Assembly (NCBI RefSeq): GCF_009674585.1
Contig: NZ_WKJP01000001.1
Location: 124,001 to 188,000, forward strand
From: Haloferax marinisediminis
GTDB lineage: Archaea; Halobacteriota; Halobacteria; Halobacteriales; Haloferacaceae
Direction: 5' to 3'
Length of the DNA: 64,000 bases
Positions 55,719 to 64,000 of the stretch are shown in pieces. The notes under the pieces are model-generated. The model was not told the DNA's origin. It did not search any database and saw only the letters and a list, made by a program, of their open reading frames with translations. Numbering within the stretch: position 1 is the first letter of the stretch; every line of letters starts with the position of its first letter. A program made the translations under genes and the position numbers.

Positions 55719-56939
55719 ATGAACCGAATCGCAGTCGTGCTCGCCGCACTGTTGGTGACGGCCGCCGTCCCCGTTGGGTCGGTCGCCGCCCAGCAGTCGA
55801 GCACTGATGCATCGGCCTACACAGGAACACACGTCTCGTTCGACACGAAGACGAACGCCGTGACCAACTACACCGTCGATGGCGTGACCGTCGTCGAGTC
55901 GGTCGAGACGTCGTCGCAGGCAGACGCCAGTGTCGGCCTCGACGTGGCGCTCTCTGCAGTCACCGATGTCGAGGCTAGTGGTCTCTCACTCGCCGCGACG
56001 AGTGAGACGAACGCGACGGTCCGAGCAGACAGTGGTGCGACCCTCCGCGCTCACGACAACCCCAAAGGGACGCTCGTCGTCTCCGCGGGTAACGAGTCGC
56101 AGTACGTGACCGCCGACCTCGGCGCGAACGCCACGGCCGCACAGGCTGGCAACTCGCGAATCATCGTCGAGCAAGACGGTCGGATGGGTGCGTTCATCCT
56201 CGTCGGAAACGGGTCTGTGACCGTCAACGAGGAAGGAAACGTCACTGCGGACCTACAGAACGGCTCCCGCCTCGTGTACCGCAGTTACTCCGACGGCCGA
56301 ACTGACGACGACAAGCAGACCGAGAAACTCATCGCCAGCGGGTCGGCCACCACCGAAGTGTACGTGATGCAAGACGGTGACGAGACGACTGTCGACGCGA
56401 TCCACTACGACGAGAACACGACCGTCGAACTGTCCGAACAGACGAAGGACAACGTCACCGTGACGATCGACCGGTCGGTCCATCAGGGGACCGTCGTCGT
56501 GACCTCCGTCTCCGAAGAGGCACTCGCCGCGACGGACAACCTGTCGGTGATGGTCGACGGTGAGGCCGCCGTGCAGGCGTCGAGTTACACCGAACTCCAG
56601 TCCGCCGCGAACGGTGGCGAAACCTCGAAGTACCTCGTCCAGGAGACGAGCGCCGAGGGTGAGACGAACGTCCTCGTCGCTGTGAACCACTTCTCCGAAC
56701 GGCAGGTCACGATGTCGGGCGACGATTCGTCGTCGACGTCCGACGAGACGACCACCCCGGAATCGAGCGACGACACGACGAGCGACAAGACGACCGAAGA
56801 CGCTGAGGCAACCGAGACGACGTCCGGTGAGGACGCTGCCGAGACGACCACGTCGTCCACCAGCGCACCCGGATTTGGTGTCGGTCTCACCGTCGTCGCG
56901 CTCGCAGGCGCTGCCCTCGTCGCCCGTCGTCGAGCGTAA
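55719..56939 (+). CDS. Secreted PGF-CTERM surface protein
   Basis: 406 aa. Signal peptide MNRIAVVLAALLVTAAVPVGSVAAQ, likely cut after VAA. The mature domain (about 30-340) is rich in beta strands and has many N-x-S/T glycosylation sites. A Thr/Ser/Asp/Glu stalk (about 340-382) precedes the tripartite PGF-CTERM anchor: APGFGVGL, a hydrophobic helix and RRRA. Archaeosortase A removes the anchor and attaches lipid. The role of the globular part is unknown. Confidence 0.88.
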   Translation: MNRIAVVLAALLVTAAVPVGSVAAQQSSTDASAYTGTHVSFDTKTNAVTNYTVDGVTVVESVETSSQADASVGLDVALSAVTDVEASGLSLAATSETNATVRADSGATLRAHDNPKGTLVVSAGNESQYVTADLGANATAAQAGNSRIIVEQDGRMGAFILVGNGSVTVNEEGNVTADLQNGSRLVYRSYSDGRTDDDKQTEKLIASGSATTEVYVMQDGDETTVDAIHYDENTTVELSEQTKDNVTVTIDRSVHQGTVVVTSVSEEALAATDNLSVMVDGEAAVQASSYTELQSAANGGETSKYLVQETSAEGETNVLVAVNHFSERQVTMSGDDSSSTSDETTTPESSDDTTSDKTTEDAEATETTSGEDAAETTTSSTSAPGFGVGLTVVALAGAALVARRRA

Positions 56940-57173
56940 CGTCGAGAACTGCCGTTCAGTCGGCGGTCTCTTTTTGCGGGTCGAGTGACTCTACGGAGTG
57001 TCTGAGTGACATGTGTACTTTTCGAATGGTAGTGTATGCCAATAACACTCGATTATGTTCCAGATTACTCTCGGTATTGTCTCTTTCATTGTACATCTAG
57101 GCAACGATAATGAATATTCGTCTCGTTCAAAAAGTCAGATTCAAATCCGGGACCACGATAATCCGTTCCGGAA

Positions 57174-58658
57174 ATGGCATCACTCTCGTTCGAACCGCTG
57201 ACGTACGACGACATCCCCGACGACGAGCGCCCATCGTTCGCGCAGGCGCTCGTCCCTGTCATCGGGATGCTCGTCTTCCTGAGCGTCGGGGTCATCTGGC
57301 TGGGCCTCGACCCGCAGTTACCGCTCCTGTGGGGTATCATCCTCACCGGCGTCGTGGGTCGGTACTGGCTCGGCCTCTCGTGGACCCGGCTCTCAGAGGG
57401 CATCCGCGACGGCATCAACATGGGGATGTCGGCACTCCTCATCCTCCTCGTCGTCTACATGCTCATCTCGACGTGGACCGCCGCGGGGACGATTCCCGCG
57501 CTCATCTACTACGGCCTCGACCTGCTGTCGCCGGCAGTATTCCTCCCGGCGGCAACCCTGCTCTCGGCCATCGTCACCTTCGCCATCGGGTCGTCGTGGA
57601 CCACCGCAGCGACACTCGGCGTTGCCTTCATCGGCATCGGGTCGGGCCTCGGTATGCCCAACGCGATGACTGCGGGTGCCGTCCTGACCGGTGCGTACAC
57701 TGGCGACAAGATTTCGCCGTTCTCGGACACGACGAACCTCGCCGCGGCCGTCACGAACACCGACCTGATGACCCACGTGCGGACGATGCGCGTCGGAACG
57801 AGTATCGCGCTCGCCATCTCGCTCGTGGCGTACACCGCACTCGGCCTCACGGCTTCCGGGAACATCCCTGTAGAACGAGTCGCTGAGATTCAGACGGCTA
57901 TCGCGAGCACGTACACCGTGAACCCGCTGGTGTTCGCACCACTTCTGGTCACGTTCGTTCTCGCACTTCGCGGCTATCCGGCGCTCCCCTCCATCATCGC
58001 GGGTGTCGTCGCCGGGACGCTCACGCAACTGTTCGTGCAGGGGCCAGTCGCCATCGACACCTTCGTCGGCGCGTGGAACGTCGCCTTCGCGGGAACCTCG
58101 CCCGAGACGGGCGTGGCGACTGTCGATTCCCTCCTCGCGTCAGGCGGTCTCCTCGGTTCGTCGTGGACGATGACCGTCATCCTCGCGTCGCTGTCGCTGG
58201 GTGGCATCCTCGAACGGACTGGCTGTATCGCCGTCATCGCCCACGAGATGCGTCGCATCCTCACCTCGGTGGCCTCGCTAACCGTCGGGACGGCCGCCTC
58301 GTCGCTGGCGATGAACGCCATCGCGGCGGACCAGTACATGAGTATCGTCGTGCCCGGAATGAGTTTCCGCGGCCTCTACGACGAGTTCGACTTGGAGAGC
58401 AGAAACCTCTCGCGGGCCGTCGAATCCGCGGGGACGACGACGAGCGCGCTCATCCCGTGGGGGACCGGTGGCGCGTACATGGCCGACGTACTCGGCGTGC
58501 CGACGCTCCAGTACGCCCCGTACTACTTCCTCGGGTTCCTCTCGCCACTCATCCTCGTGGCGATGGGCCTGACCGGGTGGCGCATCACGAAGCAAGGGTC
58601 CGACACGCAAGCCGGACTGCGCGGTGCGTTCGCGTCGTTCGCTGATGACGACGACTGA
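57174..58658 (+). CDS. nhaC: Na+/H+ antiporter NhaC family
   Basis: 494 aa with about twelve membrane helices. Family blocks: SWTTAATLGVAFIGIG, GAVLTGAYTGDKISPFSDTTNLA and the mirror repeat SSLAMNAIAADQYMSIVVPG. In haloarchaea these transporters exchange Na+ for H+ or import arginine/organic acids. A soluble acidic C-terminal tail ends in four Asp. Confidence 0.92.
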   Translation: MASLSFEPLTYDDIPDDERPSFAQALVPVIGMLVFLSVGVIWLGLDPQLPLLWGIILTGVVGRYWLGLSWTRLSEGIRDGINMGMSALLILLVVYMLISTWTAAGTIPALIYYGLDLLSPAVFLPAATLLSAIVTFAIGSSWTTAATLGVAFIGIGSGLGMPNAMTAGAVLTGAYTGDKISPFSDTTNLAAAVTNTDLMTHVRTMRVGTSIALAISLVAYTALGLTASGNIPVERVAEIQTAIASTYTVNPLVFAPLLVTFVLALRGYPALPSIIAGVVAGTLTQLFVQGPVAIDTFVGAWNVAFAGTSPETGVATVDSLLASGGLLGSSWTMTVILASLSLGGILERTGCIAVIAHEMRRILTSVASLTVGTAASSLAMNAIAADQYMSIVVPGMSFRGLYDEFDLESRNLSRAVESAGTTTSALIPWGTGGAYMADVLGVPTLQYAPYYFLGFLSPLILVAMGLTGWRITKQGSDTQAGLRGAFASFADDDD

Positions 58659-58733
58659 ACCACTGCATCACTGTTTTCGACCGCCCGGGTCTGGACCGGC
58701 AGGCGTATTTTCGTCCGCAAAGTAGCCGCAGGT

Positions 58734-59441
58734 ATGGAGGTCACGACGGCCGGGCGATTTCGCGTCTACCGTAGCCCACGCGAGCGAGACGAACTCCTCT
58801 TACTCGAACGCCCAGCGGAAGCCGTCGATTGGACCGACCCGGGTGCGGCGGCCGACGCCGACGACGCCTTCTCACCCACGTACGTCCCGCAGACTGGGTA
58901 CGACGGCGACCTCGGAGAATCCGTCTCGGCACTCGAACCCGGCAACGAAGTCGAGGCGACGCTGACGTGGGACGACGGCGACCCCCGGTTCACCGAGGTG
59001 TCGGTTGTCGACCGGACACGGTTTCGCTTCGTCGGCGCGGCGACAGGGTTGTTCGAGGCCGCCCGCGACACGTGGCGAGCGACCGCCGACGGTGAGGCGA
59101 TTGGTTCTCGCGTCACGTACGGCACCGACGGCGACCCGAACGCCGTCCTCTACGTCTTCGCAAAACAACCCGGCGCGCGTGACCTGTTCGACGAGTTCAG
59201 AGACGGTGTCCTGCCGCTCGACCCGTTGCTCGGGCGTCTCGAAGCCGAGGCGGACGACGCAGACAGGGTGGACGATGAAGATAGGGTAACCGACGCAAAT
59301 GCAGGGGGCGAATCGGCCGTTCCCGATGCACCTCGTGAGGTGTTCGTGATTCGCCCGCTCGACGAAGAGTTCGTCCTCGTCGCCATCGCGTTCGACAGAG
59401 ACGGGTTGTTCGCGCAGACGATGCGCGAAACCTACTGCTGA
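58734..59441 (+). CDS. Conserved haloarchaeal protein of unknown function
   Basis: 235 aa, soluble and acidic. The first 145 residues form a strand-rich domain (TTAGRFRVYRSPRERDELLLLE ... VEATLTWDDGDPRFTEVSVV) that looks like an OB or barrel fold. An acidic linker (about 170-205) joins to a short C-terminal strand pair ending in METYC-like sequence. I know it only as a haloarchaeal DUF; no partner indicates a role. Confidence 0.75.
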   Translation: MEVTTAGRFRVYRSPRERDELLLLERPAEAVDWTDPGAAADADDAFSPTYVPQTGYDGDLGESVSALEPGNEVEATLTWDDGDPRFTEVSVVDRTRFRFVGAATGLFEAARDTWRATADGEAIGSRVTYGTDGDPNAVLYVFAKQPGARDLFDEFRDGVLPLDPLLGRLEAEADDADRVDDEDRVTDANAGGESAVPDAPREVFVIRPLDEEFVLVAIAFDRDGLFAQTMRETYC

Positions 59442-59462
59442 GAGACGGTTCCGGCGCGCAGG

Positions 59463-60431
59463 TTAGTTCCAACTCGGGTCGACTCGCGCAGTCGGTTCCT
59501 CACCCTCGAAGACGCGCCTGATGTCGGAAGCGGTCTGTTCGTTCACCTCGGCTTTCGCTTCGACCGAACACCACGCGGCGTGTGGCGAGAGAACGGCGTT
59601 TTCTAACTGACGGAGCGGTGAGTCGTCCTGCAGCGGTTCTTCCTCGAACACGTCGAGGCCGGCGGCGGCGATGTCGCCCTCACGGAGGGCGTCGACGAGT
59701 GCGTCTTCGTCGATGACTGCCCCGCGGCCGGTGTTGACGACGATGGCATCGTCGTCGAGAGCGGCGAACGCATCGGCATCGACCATCCCACGGGTCTCCG
59801 GCGTCGCAGGCGCGTTGACAGACAAGTAGTCCGTGCGAGCGTAGAGTTCGTCGAGCGTGACGCGTTCGACGCCGTACTCGTCGAGCACCTCGTCGTCCAC
59901 GTACGGGTCGTAGACGACGGTATCGACACCGAATCCTGAGCAGAGTTCGGCAGTTCGCTGTGCAATCGCTCCGAACGAGAGGAATCCGAGCGTGCGGCCC
60001 TTCATCCGGTGGAGTTCTCGGCCGGGGGTCGCCGGCCACTCGCCAGCGCGAACCGCTCGGTCGTAGGTCGGAGTGGCCCGGATACACGACAAGAGGAGGG
60101 CGACGCTGTGGGTTGCCACTTCGTCCGTACAGTACGCCGGAACGTTGGTGACGACGACGTCGTGCGCTGCGGCGGCCTCCACGTCGATGTTGTCGAATCC
60201 GACGGCCGCCCGAGCGACCACCGAGAGGTCGAGTTGGGAGAGCGCCTCGGCGGTGACCGGCGTGTTGATGTCCGTGACGACGGCGTCGGCGTCGGCCGTG
60301 CGACACGCCTCGACGAGGGCGTCTTCGGACCCGAGTTCGGCGACGTGAATCTCGGCGATGTCCCCGAGGATACGGTGTTGGTGCTCGGGGTCGACCATGT
60401 GGAAGTCGCTGAGCACGACGTTGTAACTCAT
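59463..60431 (-). CDS. D-2-hydroxyacid dehydrogenase, CtBP-like
   Basis: 322 aa from the ATG at 60431. Catalytic Arg in VNTGRGAVIDEDAL-preceding segment, Glu in LDVFEEEPLQ and His in SPHAAWCS. The NAD-binding glycine loop reads GFLSFGAIAQ, in which the GxGxxG pattern is degenerate: the Gly normally before FG is Ser. Members reduce 2-keto acids or act like C-terminal binding proteins; the true substrate is unknown. Confidence 0.88.
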   Translation of the reverse strand: MSYNVVLSDFHMVDPEHQHRILGDIAEIHVAELGSEDALVEACRTADADAVVTDINTPVTAEALSQLDLSVVARAAVGFDNIDVEAAAAHDVVVTNVPAYCTDEVATHSVALLLSCIRATPTYDRAVRAGEWPATPGRELHRMKGRTLGFLSFGAIAQRTAELCSGFGVDTVVYDPYVDDEVLDEYGVERVTLDELYARTDYLSVNAPATPETRGMVDADAFAALDDDAIVVNTGRGAVIDEDALVDALREGDIAAAGLDVFEEEPLQDDSPLRQLENAVLSPHAAWCSVEAKAEVNEQTASDIRRVFEGEEPTARVDPSWN

Positions 60432-60539
60432 GTTCGAGTGAAAGGATTCGGCTGAACGCACTTATTTGTGTCTCGGATTCTCGGAATTTAACTGAGTCGA
60501 ACGTTGATGACGAACAGCGACGCTCCGACTGCGGTGTCG

Positions 60540-61037
60540 TTAGTTCTCTTGAGACCAGCGCTGGTAGAGCCCAGAACCACCGATGACAGCGAACACGACC
60601 GACGCGAGGACGGGGGCACCGAGCGACGAGATGACGGGGACTTCGGCGGCGACGGCGGTCATGAGGACGAGTCCGAGCGCAGAGAGCGTGGTGTAGTACT
60701 CACTCCACGACAGTTCACCCTCGGGGACGACTTCCATGTAGACGGTGACGTCGCCCGCCTCTGCCAGTGAGACGGTCTTCGAGCCTTCGTCGTACGTGAC
60801 GATGTCGAGTTCGTCGAGTTTCGGGATGTGGGTCTGCTGGAGCGACACGTACGCACTCTGTCGGATATTGCGTGGTGGGGGCGACTCACCCGTCTCGGCC
60901 TCCGCGATTCGTTCCGAGAGCTCGCGCAGTGTCAGGTCTCCGTCTTGGAGAAACTCGATTGCCATCCGACGGCGGTCGTTACTCAGTACCTCGTGGATTC
61001 GCGTCTCGGAGAGTTCGGTGTCAGGTGTGGTCGCCAT
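60540..61037 (-). CDS. Winged-helix regulator with membrane anchor (haloarchaeal DUF7344-type)
   Basis: 165 aa. The N-terminal winged helix (about 10-95) begins ETRIHEVLSNDRRRMAIEFL and has YVSLQQTHIPKLDELDIVTYD. Two hydrophobic segments at about 113-131 and 135-153 anchor it to the membrane. This domain is common in haloarchaeal transcription regulators. The target is unknown. Confidence 0.8.
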   Translation of the reverse strand: MATTPDTELSETRIHEVLSNDRRRMAIEFLQDGDLTLRELSERIAEAETGESPPPRNIRQSAYVSLQQTHIPKLDELDIVTYDEGSKTVSLAEAGDVTVYMEVVPEGELSWSEYYTTLSALGLVLMTAVAAEVPVISSLGAPVLASVVFAVIGGSGLYQRWSQEN

Positions 61038-61298
61038 ACGAGGATTCGATTGATTCGTGACTGGTCGCTTCTCCTATATCAACAGTTCGCCTTGGTTATC
61101 TCTGGTGAAAACGGCGACGTTCACCAGCTGCCGCCAGTACCCGCCTGAGGCACCGCAGAACGACCATTTCCGGCCAGATTCGAGCGCTCGGTTCAGAGCA
61201 GATGGACCGCTGACAAGACAGGGCGACGACGACCCCAGCGAAGGAGAATCCCCCGAGAGATACGAATATTTATTAATTGAAACGCCCGCAGTTAATAC

Positions 61299-61724
61299 AT
61301 GACTGTCGTCAGCGTCTCCATGCCGGAGGAACTTCTGGAGCGCATCGACTCGTTCGCCGAAGAGCACGGCTACACCGGGCGGAGTGAAGTCGTCAGGGAG
61401 GCATCTCGAAACCTCCTCGGTGAGTTCGAAGACAAGCGACTCGAAGACCGTGAGCTGATGGCCGTCGTCACGGTCATCTTCGACTACGAGACGACGAGCG
61501 TCGAAGAACGGATGATGGGCCTGCGCCACGAGTACGAAGGCCTCGTCAAGTCGAACTTCCACAACCACGTCGGCAACCACTACTGCATGGAACTGTTCGT
61601 CCTCGAAGGGCAACTCACAGACATCTCGACGTTCGTCGGGAAGATTCGGGCGACTCGGGACACGCTGAGCGTCGACTACTCCGTGATGCCGATCGACGAG
61701 TTCACGGGCGTCGCCGAAGAGTAG
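61299..61724 (+). CDS. nikR: Nickel-responsive regulator NikR
   Basis: 141 aa. RHH DNA-binding domain ([16 protein letters not shown], about 1-45) joined to an ACT-like metal domain. The four nickel ligands are in register with E. coli NikR: His77, His88, His90 and Cys96, spaced 11, 2 and 6. It represses nickel uptake genes when Ni is plentiful. TTTATTAAT about 28 nt before the ATG is the likely TATA element. Co-transcribed with the glutaredoxin (7-nt gap). Confidence 0.93.
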   Translation: MTVVSVSMPEELLERIDSFAEEHGYTGRSEVVREASRNLLGEFEDKRLEDRELMAVVTVIFDYETTSVEERMMGLRHEYEGLVKSNFHNHVGNHYCMELFVLEGQLTDISTFVGKIRATRDTLSVDYSVMPIDEFTGVAEE

Positions 61725-61731
61725 ACGGCCG

Positions 61732-61992
61732 ATGAGCGACCCAGTCTCCGTCGTCATCTACACCCGTCAACAGTGTCACCTCTGCGAGGTGGCCGAAGCG
61801 ACCATCCGCGAGGTGGCCGACGACGAAGGTGTCCCGGTCGATATCGACCTCGTCGACGTCGATACAGACCGCGAGTTGCTGGAAGCGTACGGTGACAGAG
61901 TCCCCTACGTGTACGTCGATGGCCGACCCGCGTTCAAATTCGAAGTCGACGCCGACCGATTGCGAGAGAAGTTAGCAGCGGCATCGACCTGA
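61732..61992 (+). CDS. Glutaredoxin-like thiol protein
   Basis: 86 aa thioredoxin fold: VVIYTRQQCHLCEVAEATI with CHLC redox motif, VPYVYVDGRP with the cis-Pro, and a C-terminal helix. It is close to the glutaredoxin-like DUF836 family. Coupling to nikR suggests metal or redox response but is only positional evidence. Confidence 0.9.
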   Translation: MSDPVSVVIYTRQQCHLCEVAEATIREVADDEGVPVDIDLVDVDTDRELLEAYGDRVPYVYVDGRPAFKFEVDADRLREKLAAAST

Positions 61993-62036
61993 GTGTCGCA
62001 CCGGTCGTCACTACTGCCACCACGTCACTGTTGCGG

Positions 62037-62113
62037 CCATCCCGTCGCCGTTGCAGTTACCACATTCTCACTGTGACCATCCCGTCGCCGTTGCAGTTAC
62101 CACATTCTCACTG
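62037..62113. repeat. 37-bp tandem repeat, period 40
   Basis: CCATCCCGTCGCCGTTGCAG... with ACATTCTCACTG at the end occurs exactly at 62037-62073 and 62077-62113, separated by 3 nt. A degenerate third start follows. It lies between the convergent glutaredoxin and UPF0104 genes. Confidence 0.9.
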
Positions 62114-62116
62114 CCG

Positions 62117-63358
62117 TCATCGCGTCGCGGTCGTAAGGAGAATCCACACGACGGCGAACCCGAGGACACCGATTCCACCGTCTAACAGAGCGTGGACCAC
62201 GGCATCGGCCGGTTCGACCAGGAGCGTTCGCGAGTGGACCACCACGAGGAGGGCGGCCGAGAGACTCCCAGCGAGAACGAACGCGGTGACTTGTGTAGAG
62301 CGTGACTGCCGTGGGCGAGTCGATTGCCGTCCAGAGAGGAAGAGCCCAACAGTTGCGACGACCCCAACCAGCGTCGGGAACCAATAGACCGTTCCTCGAT
62401 AGACGAGTGCGGCGGCAGTTGCGAGGGCGCCAGCGATGCCCGTCATCGCCACGAGCAGTCCGGACAAGACGACGACTGCGCTTCCGATACCCCCGGGCGT
62501 CGGCACGAGACCACTCACCTTGGCCAGCGGGATGACGACGAGAACGAGCAGGAGCGGTTGCGTCACACCGAGAGCGTCCAGGACGGTCCAGAGCGCCGCC
62601 GCCACCGACAACTGCCCGAACACCGCGAGTGCGAAGACGACGGCGAGTCGCCACGGGTTGGCCGCCAACTCGTCGAGTGTCGCGACGAACTGGCTGACTC
62701 GATGGGCGGCACGCTCAGGAGCTGGAGGAGAGACACCCGGAATCCAGCGACCACTCCACTGTGTGAGTCGTCCGAGCGCTCGGCCAACGACCGGTTCGAC
62801 GTCGTGCCGGGTTATCCACAGCACAGCACCGGCGACGAGGAAACCCACGGTGACGGCGACGACGAGTGCAGCGATGTTCCGAACGCTGTCCACGACCACG
62901 AGGTGAGACGAGTAGACCACGGCAGCGAAGAGACCCAGCGCGACCGAAGCGAGTCGAATCACGACGTTGACGCCGACGACCGCAGCGAATGCTCGCTCGT
63001 AGTCGATGGCACACTCCCACGCGACGAGCAGACTACTCACGGGTGTCCCGCCAGTCTGCCCGAACGGCGTGATGGCGTTGACGAACTCCATCGCCGTGAA
63101 GAGAACCGTCGCTCTCCAGAACGACACCTGTGTCCCGATTTGCCGGAGCACCACCCCGAGTGCTGTCCCCCAGGCGACGAGCGGAACGAGGCCGAGGACC
63201 GCGAGTGAAACGACGGTACGTCTCGAAACCGCACCGACGGCATCGACCACTGCCGTCGTTCCGACGACCCAGACGTAGAGTGCAAATCCGGAGAGTGCGA
63301 GGACGATGCCGGCGACCTTTCGCCACGTGCTCTGCGTCCGAATCGACGTCGTACTCAT
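62117..63358 (-). CDS. UPF0104 / lysylphosphatidylglycerol-synthase-TM-type membrane protein
   Basis: 413 aa from the ATG at 63358. About eight to ten membrane helices. Conserved family segments are VNAITPFGQTGGTPVSSLLV, RLASVALGLFAAV and GLVPTPGGIGSAVVVL. The family resembles the flippase half of MprF and includes glycan or lipid translocases. No partner gene is nearby. Confidence 0.88.
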   Translation of the reverse strand: MSTTSIRTQSTWRKVAGIVLALSGFALYVWVVGTTAVVDAVGAVSRRTVVSLAVLGLVPLVAWGTALGVVLRQIGTQVSFWRATVLFTAMEFVNAITPFGQTGGTPVSSLLVAWECAIDYERAFAAVVGVNVVIRLASVALGLFAAVVYSSHLVVVDSVRNIAALVVAVTVGFLVAGAVLWITRHDVEPVVGRALGRLTQWSGRWIPGVSPPAPERAAHRVSQFVATLDELAANPWRLAVVFALAVFGQLSVAAALWTVLDALGVTQPLLLVLVVIPLAKVSGLVPTPGGIGSAVVVLSGLLVAMTGIAGALATAAALVYRGTVYWFPTLVGVVATVGLFLSGRQSTRPRQSRSTQVTAFVLAGSLSAALLVVVHSRTLLVEPADAVVHALLDGGIGVLGFAVVWILLTTATR

Positions 63359-63530
63359 CGTTCCGTGTGCTCGTCTGTGACGGTCGGTACGCGATGCTCG
63401 ACACGCTCGGCCCGCTCGATGCTGACGCCGACGTTCGTACGGGAGTGCTCCCAACGTTCTCCCGCCAGTTCGACGGGTACTACTGCACGTACCGTGGCAG
63501 GCTCCTCAACGTGGGCGAAGAGAGGGAGTG

Positions 63531-64000
63531 TTACCGACGGCGTGGTGGGGCGGTTAGCCACCATCCGAACACCTTCGACCAGTACTCGTCAGGGTCTGAT
63601 GGGGGCTTTTTCGTCTCGTCGTGTGTCTTCCCTTCGAGTAACTGCCGCTCGACGATGTTCCGTGCGAGGTGCAAGGCGTGTGACGCTCCGTAGCCCTCAC
63701 CCGTGCCGACGAAGTGACCCTTGTCGGTGAACAGACGGATGCGGGCCATGATGAGCGGCGTGCCACGGAGTTTCTCGTCGTGTTCGTGCAGGTAGACGTT
63801 CGCTTCGAGTATCGTCAGCCCGCCGTACTTGTCGGCGAACCCCTCGACCATCTTGACGACTTCCTCGCGAGAGATGTCGTCCAGCAAGTTGACGTTCGTA
63901 ATCTGGACTGGAAGTCTCGATTCGCCCGTCCACGTCAGCGATTCGAGGACGTCGGTCTTCGTGACGATTCCTGCCGGCGCGTCCTCTTGCAGGACGATGA
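63531..64000 (-). CDS. CBS-domain protein, C-terminal part (5' end outside window)
   Basis: The frame is open to the right edge, so only the last 155 or so residues are present. The visible start, AGIVTKTDVLESLTW, is the end of a CBS domain. The C-terminal 110 residues (REEVVKMVEGFADKYGGL, ANVYLHEHDEKLRG, IMARIRLFTDKGHFVGTGEG, LHLARNIVERQLLEGK) look like an alpha/beta fold similar to ribosome hibernation factors. CBS domains bind adenosine nucleotides. A ribosome link is inference. Confidence 0.75.
   Translation of the reverse strand, partial: IVLQEDAPAGIVTKTDVLESLTWTGESRLPVQITNVNLLDDISREEVVKMVEGFADKYGGLTILEANVYLHEHDEKLRGTPLIMARIRLFTDKGHFVGTGEGYGASHALHLARNIVERQLLEGKTHDETKKPPSDPDEYWSKVFGWWLTAPPRRR

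Overview
The window is haloarchaeal chromosome, most likely Haloferax or a close relative in the Haloferacaceae. The proteins are strongly acidic and the DNA is GC-rich. Many genes look leaderless, with an AT-rich TATA-like element about 25 nt before the start codon. Diagnostic loci include cdrL, cdrS-ftsZ2, UbaA with its catalytic Cys188, NcsA, a PGF-CTERM surface protein, a tRNA-Tyr with a C1:G72 pair, and a mutS-mutL-kdgK neighbourhood that I recall from Haloferax volcanii. The species call is an inference; no database was searched.

Layout. (1) Positions 1-6.9 kb are an accessory region: a truncated plasmid/virus-type gene, a zinc alcohol dehydrogenase, a two-gene cassette with a PD-(D/E)XK nuclease-like protein bracketed by a 28-bp direct repeat, a small membrane protein, and an archaeo-eukaryotic primase-polymerase followed by about 0.9 kb of non-coding DNA carrying around ten TACACCC motifs, which looks like a replication origin. 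(2) 7-18.4 kb is a gas-sensing and taxis block: a truncated haemoglobin gene is divergent from an H-NOX haem sensor, which is followed by a transducer with no external domain, then CheW, CheY, a CheA with a very long acidic linker, CheC, a double CheC and CheD. CheB and CheR are absent. (3) 19-25.9 kb is a minus-strand cobalamin salvage/assembly operon (HAD, CbiB, CobS, CobY, CobT, CobD, CbiZ) ending in a CobD paralogue that has lost its PLP lysine. (4) 26-31 kb holds single housekeeping or redox genes and tRNA-Tyr with a duplicated 3' end. (5) 31-33.4 kb is the cell-division locus cdrL, cdrS, ftsZ2. (6) 33.5-47.4 kb includes tRNA thiolation/ubiquitin-like chemistry (NcsA, UbaA, rhodanese), endonuclease IV, lipoate ligase, RIO2 kinase, a membrane chemoreceptor, a UbiA-lycopene-cyclase fusion and ribosomal protein L15e. 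(7) 47.5-64 kb holds a soluble PAS transducer, MutS-MutL, KDG kinase, a PGF-CTERM protein, NhaC, a CtBP-like dehydrogenase, NikR with a glutaredoxin, a UPF0104 flippase-like protein and the end of a CBS-domain protein.

How it fits together. The most distinctive assembly is 8.4-18.4 kb. H-NOX would bind NO or O2, the adjacent transducer lacks its own sensory ectodomain, and the Che genes downstream form a nearly overlapping operon, so the arrangement suggests gas-directed taxis with a haemoglobin as the detoxifying branch. Two further transducers of other topologies (41.2 kb membrane type, 47.5 kb soluble PAS type) lie in the window and could feed the same or another Che array. The cobalamin genes encode the lower half of the pathway, from cobyric acid/cobinamide to cobalamin, plus the salvage amidohydrolase. 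No transposase, integrase or CRISPR array is visible.
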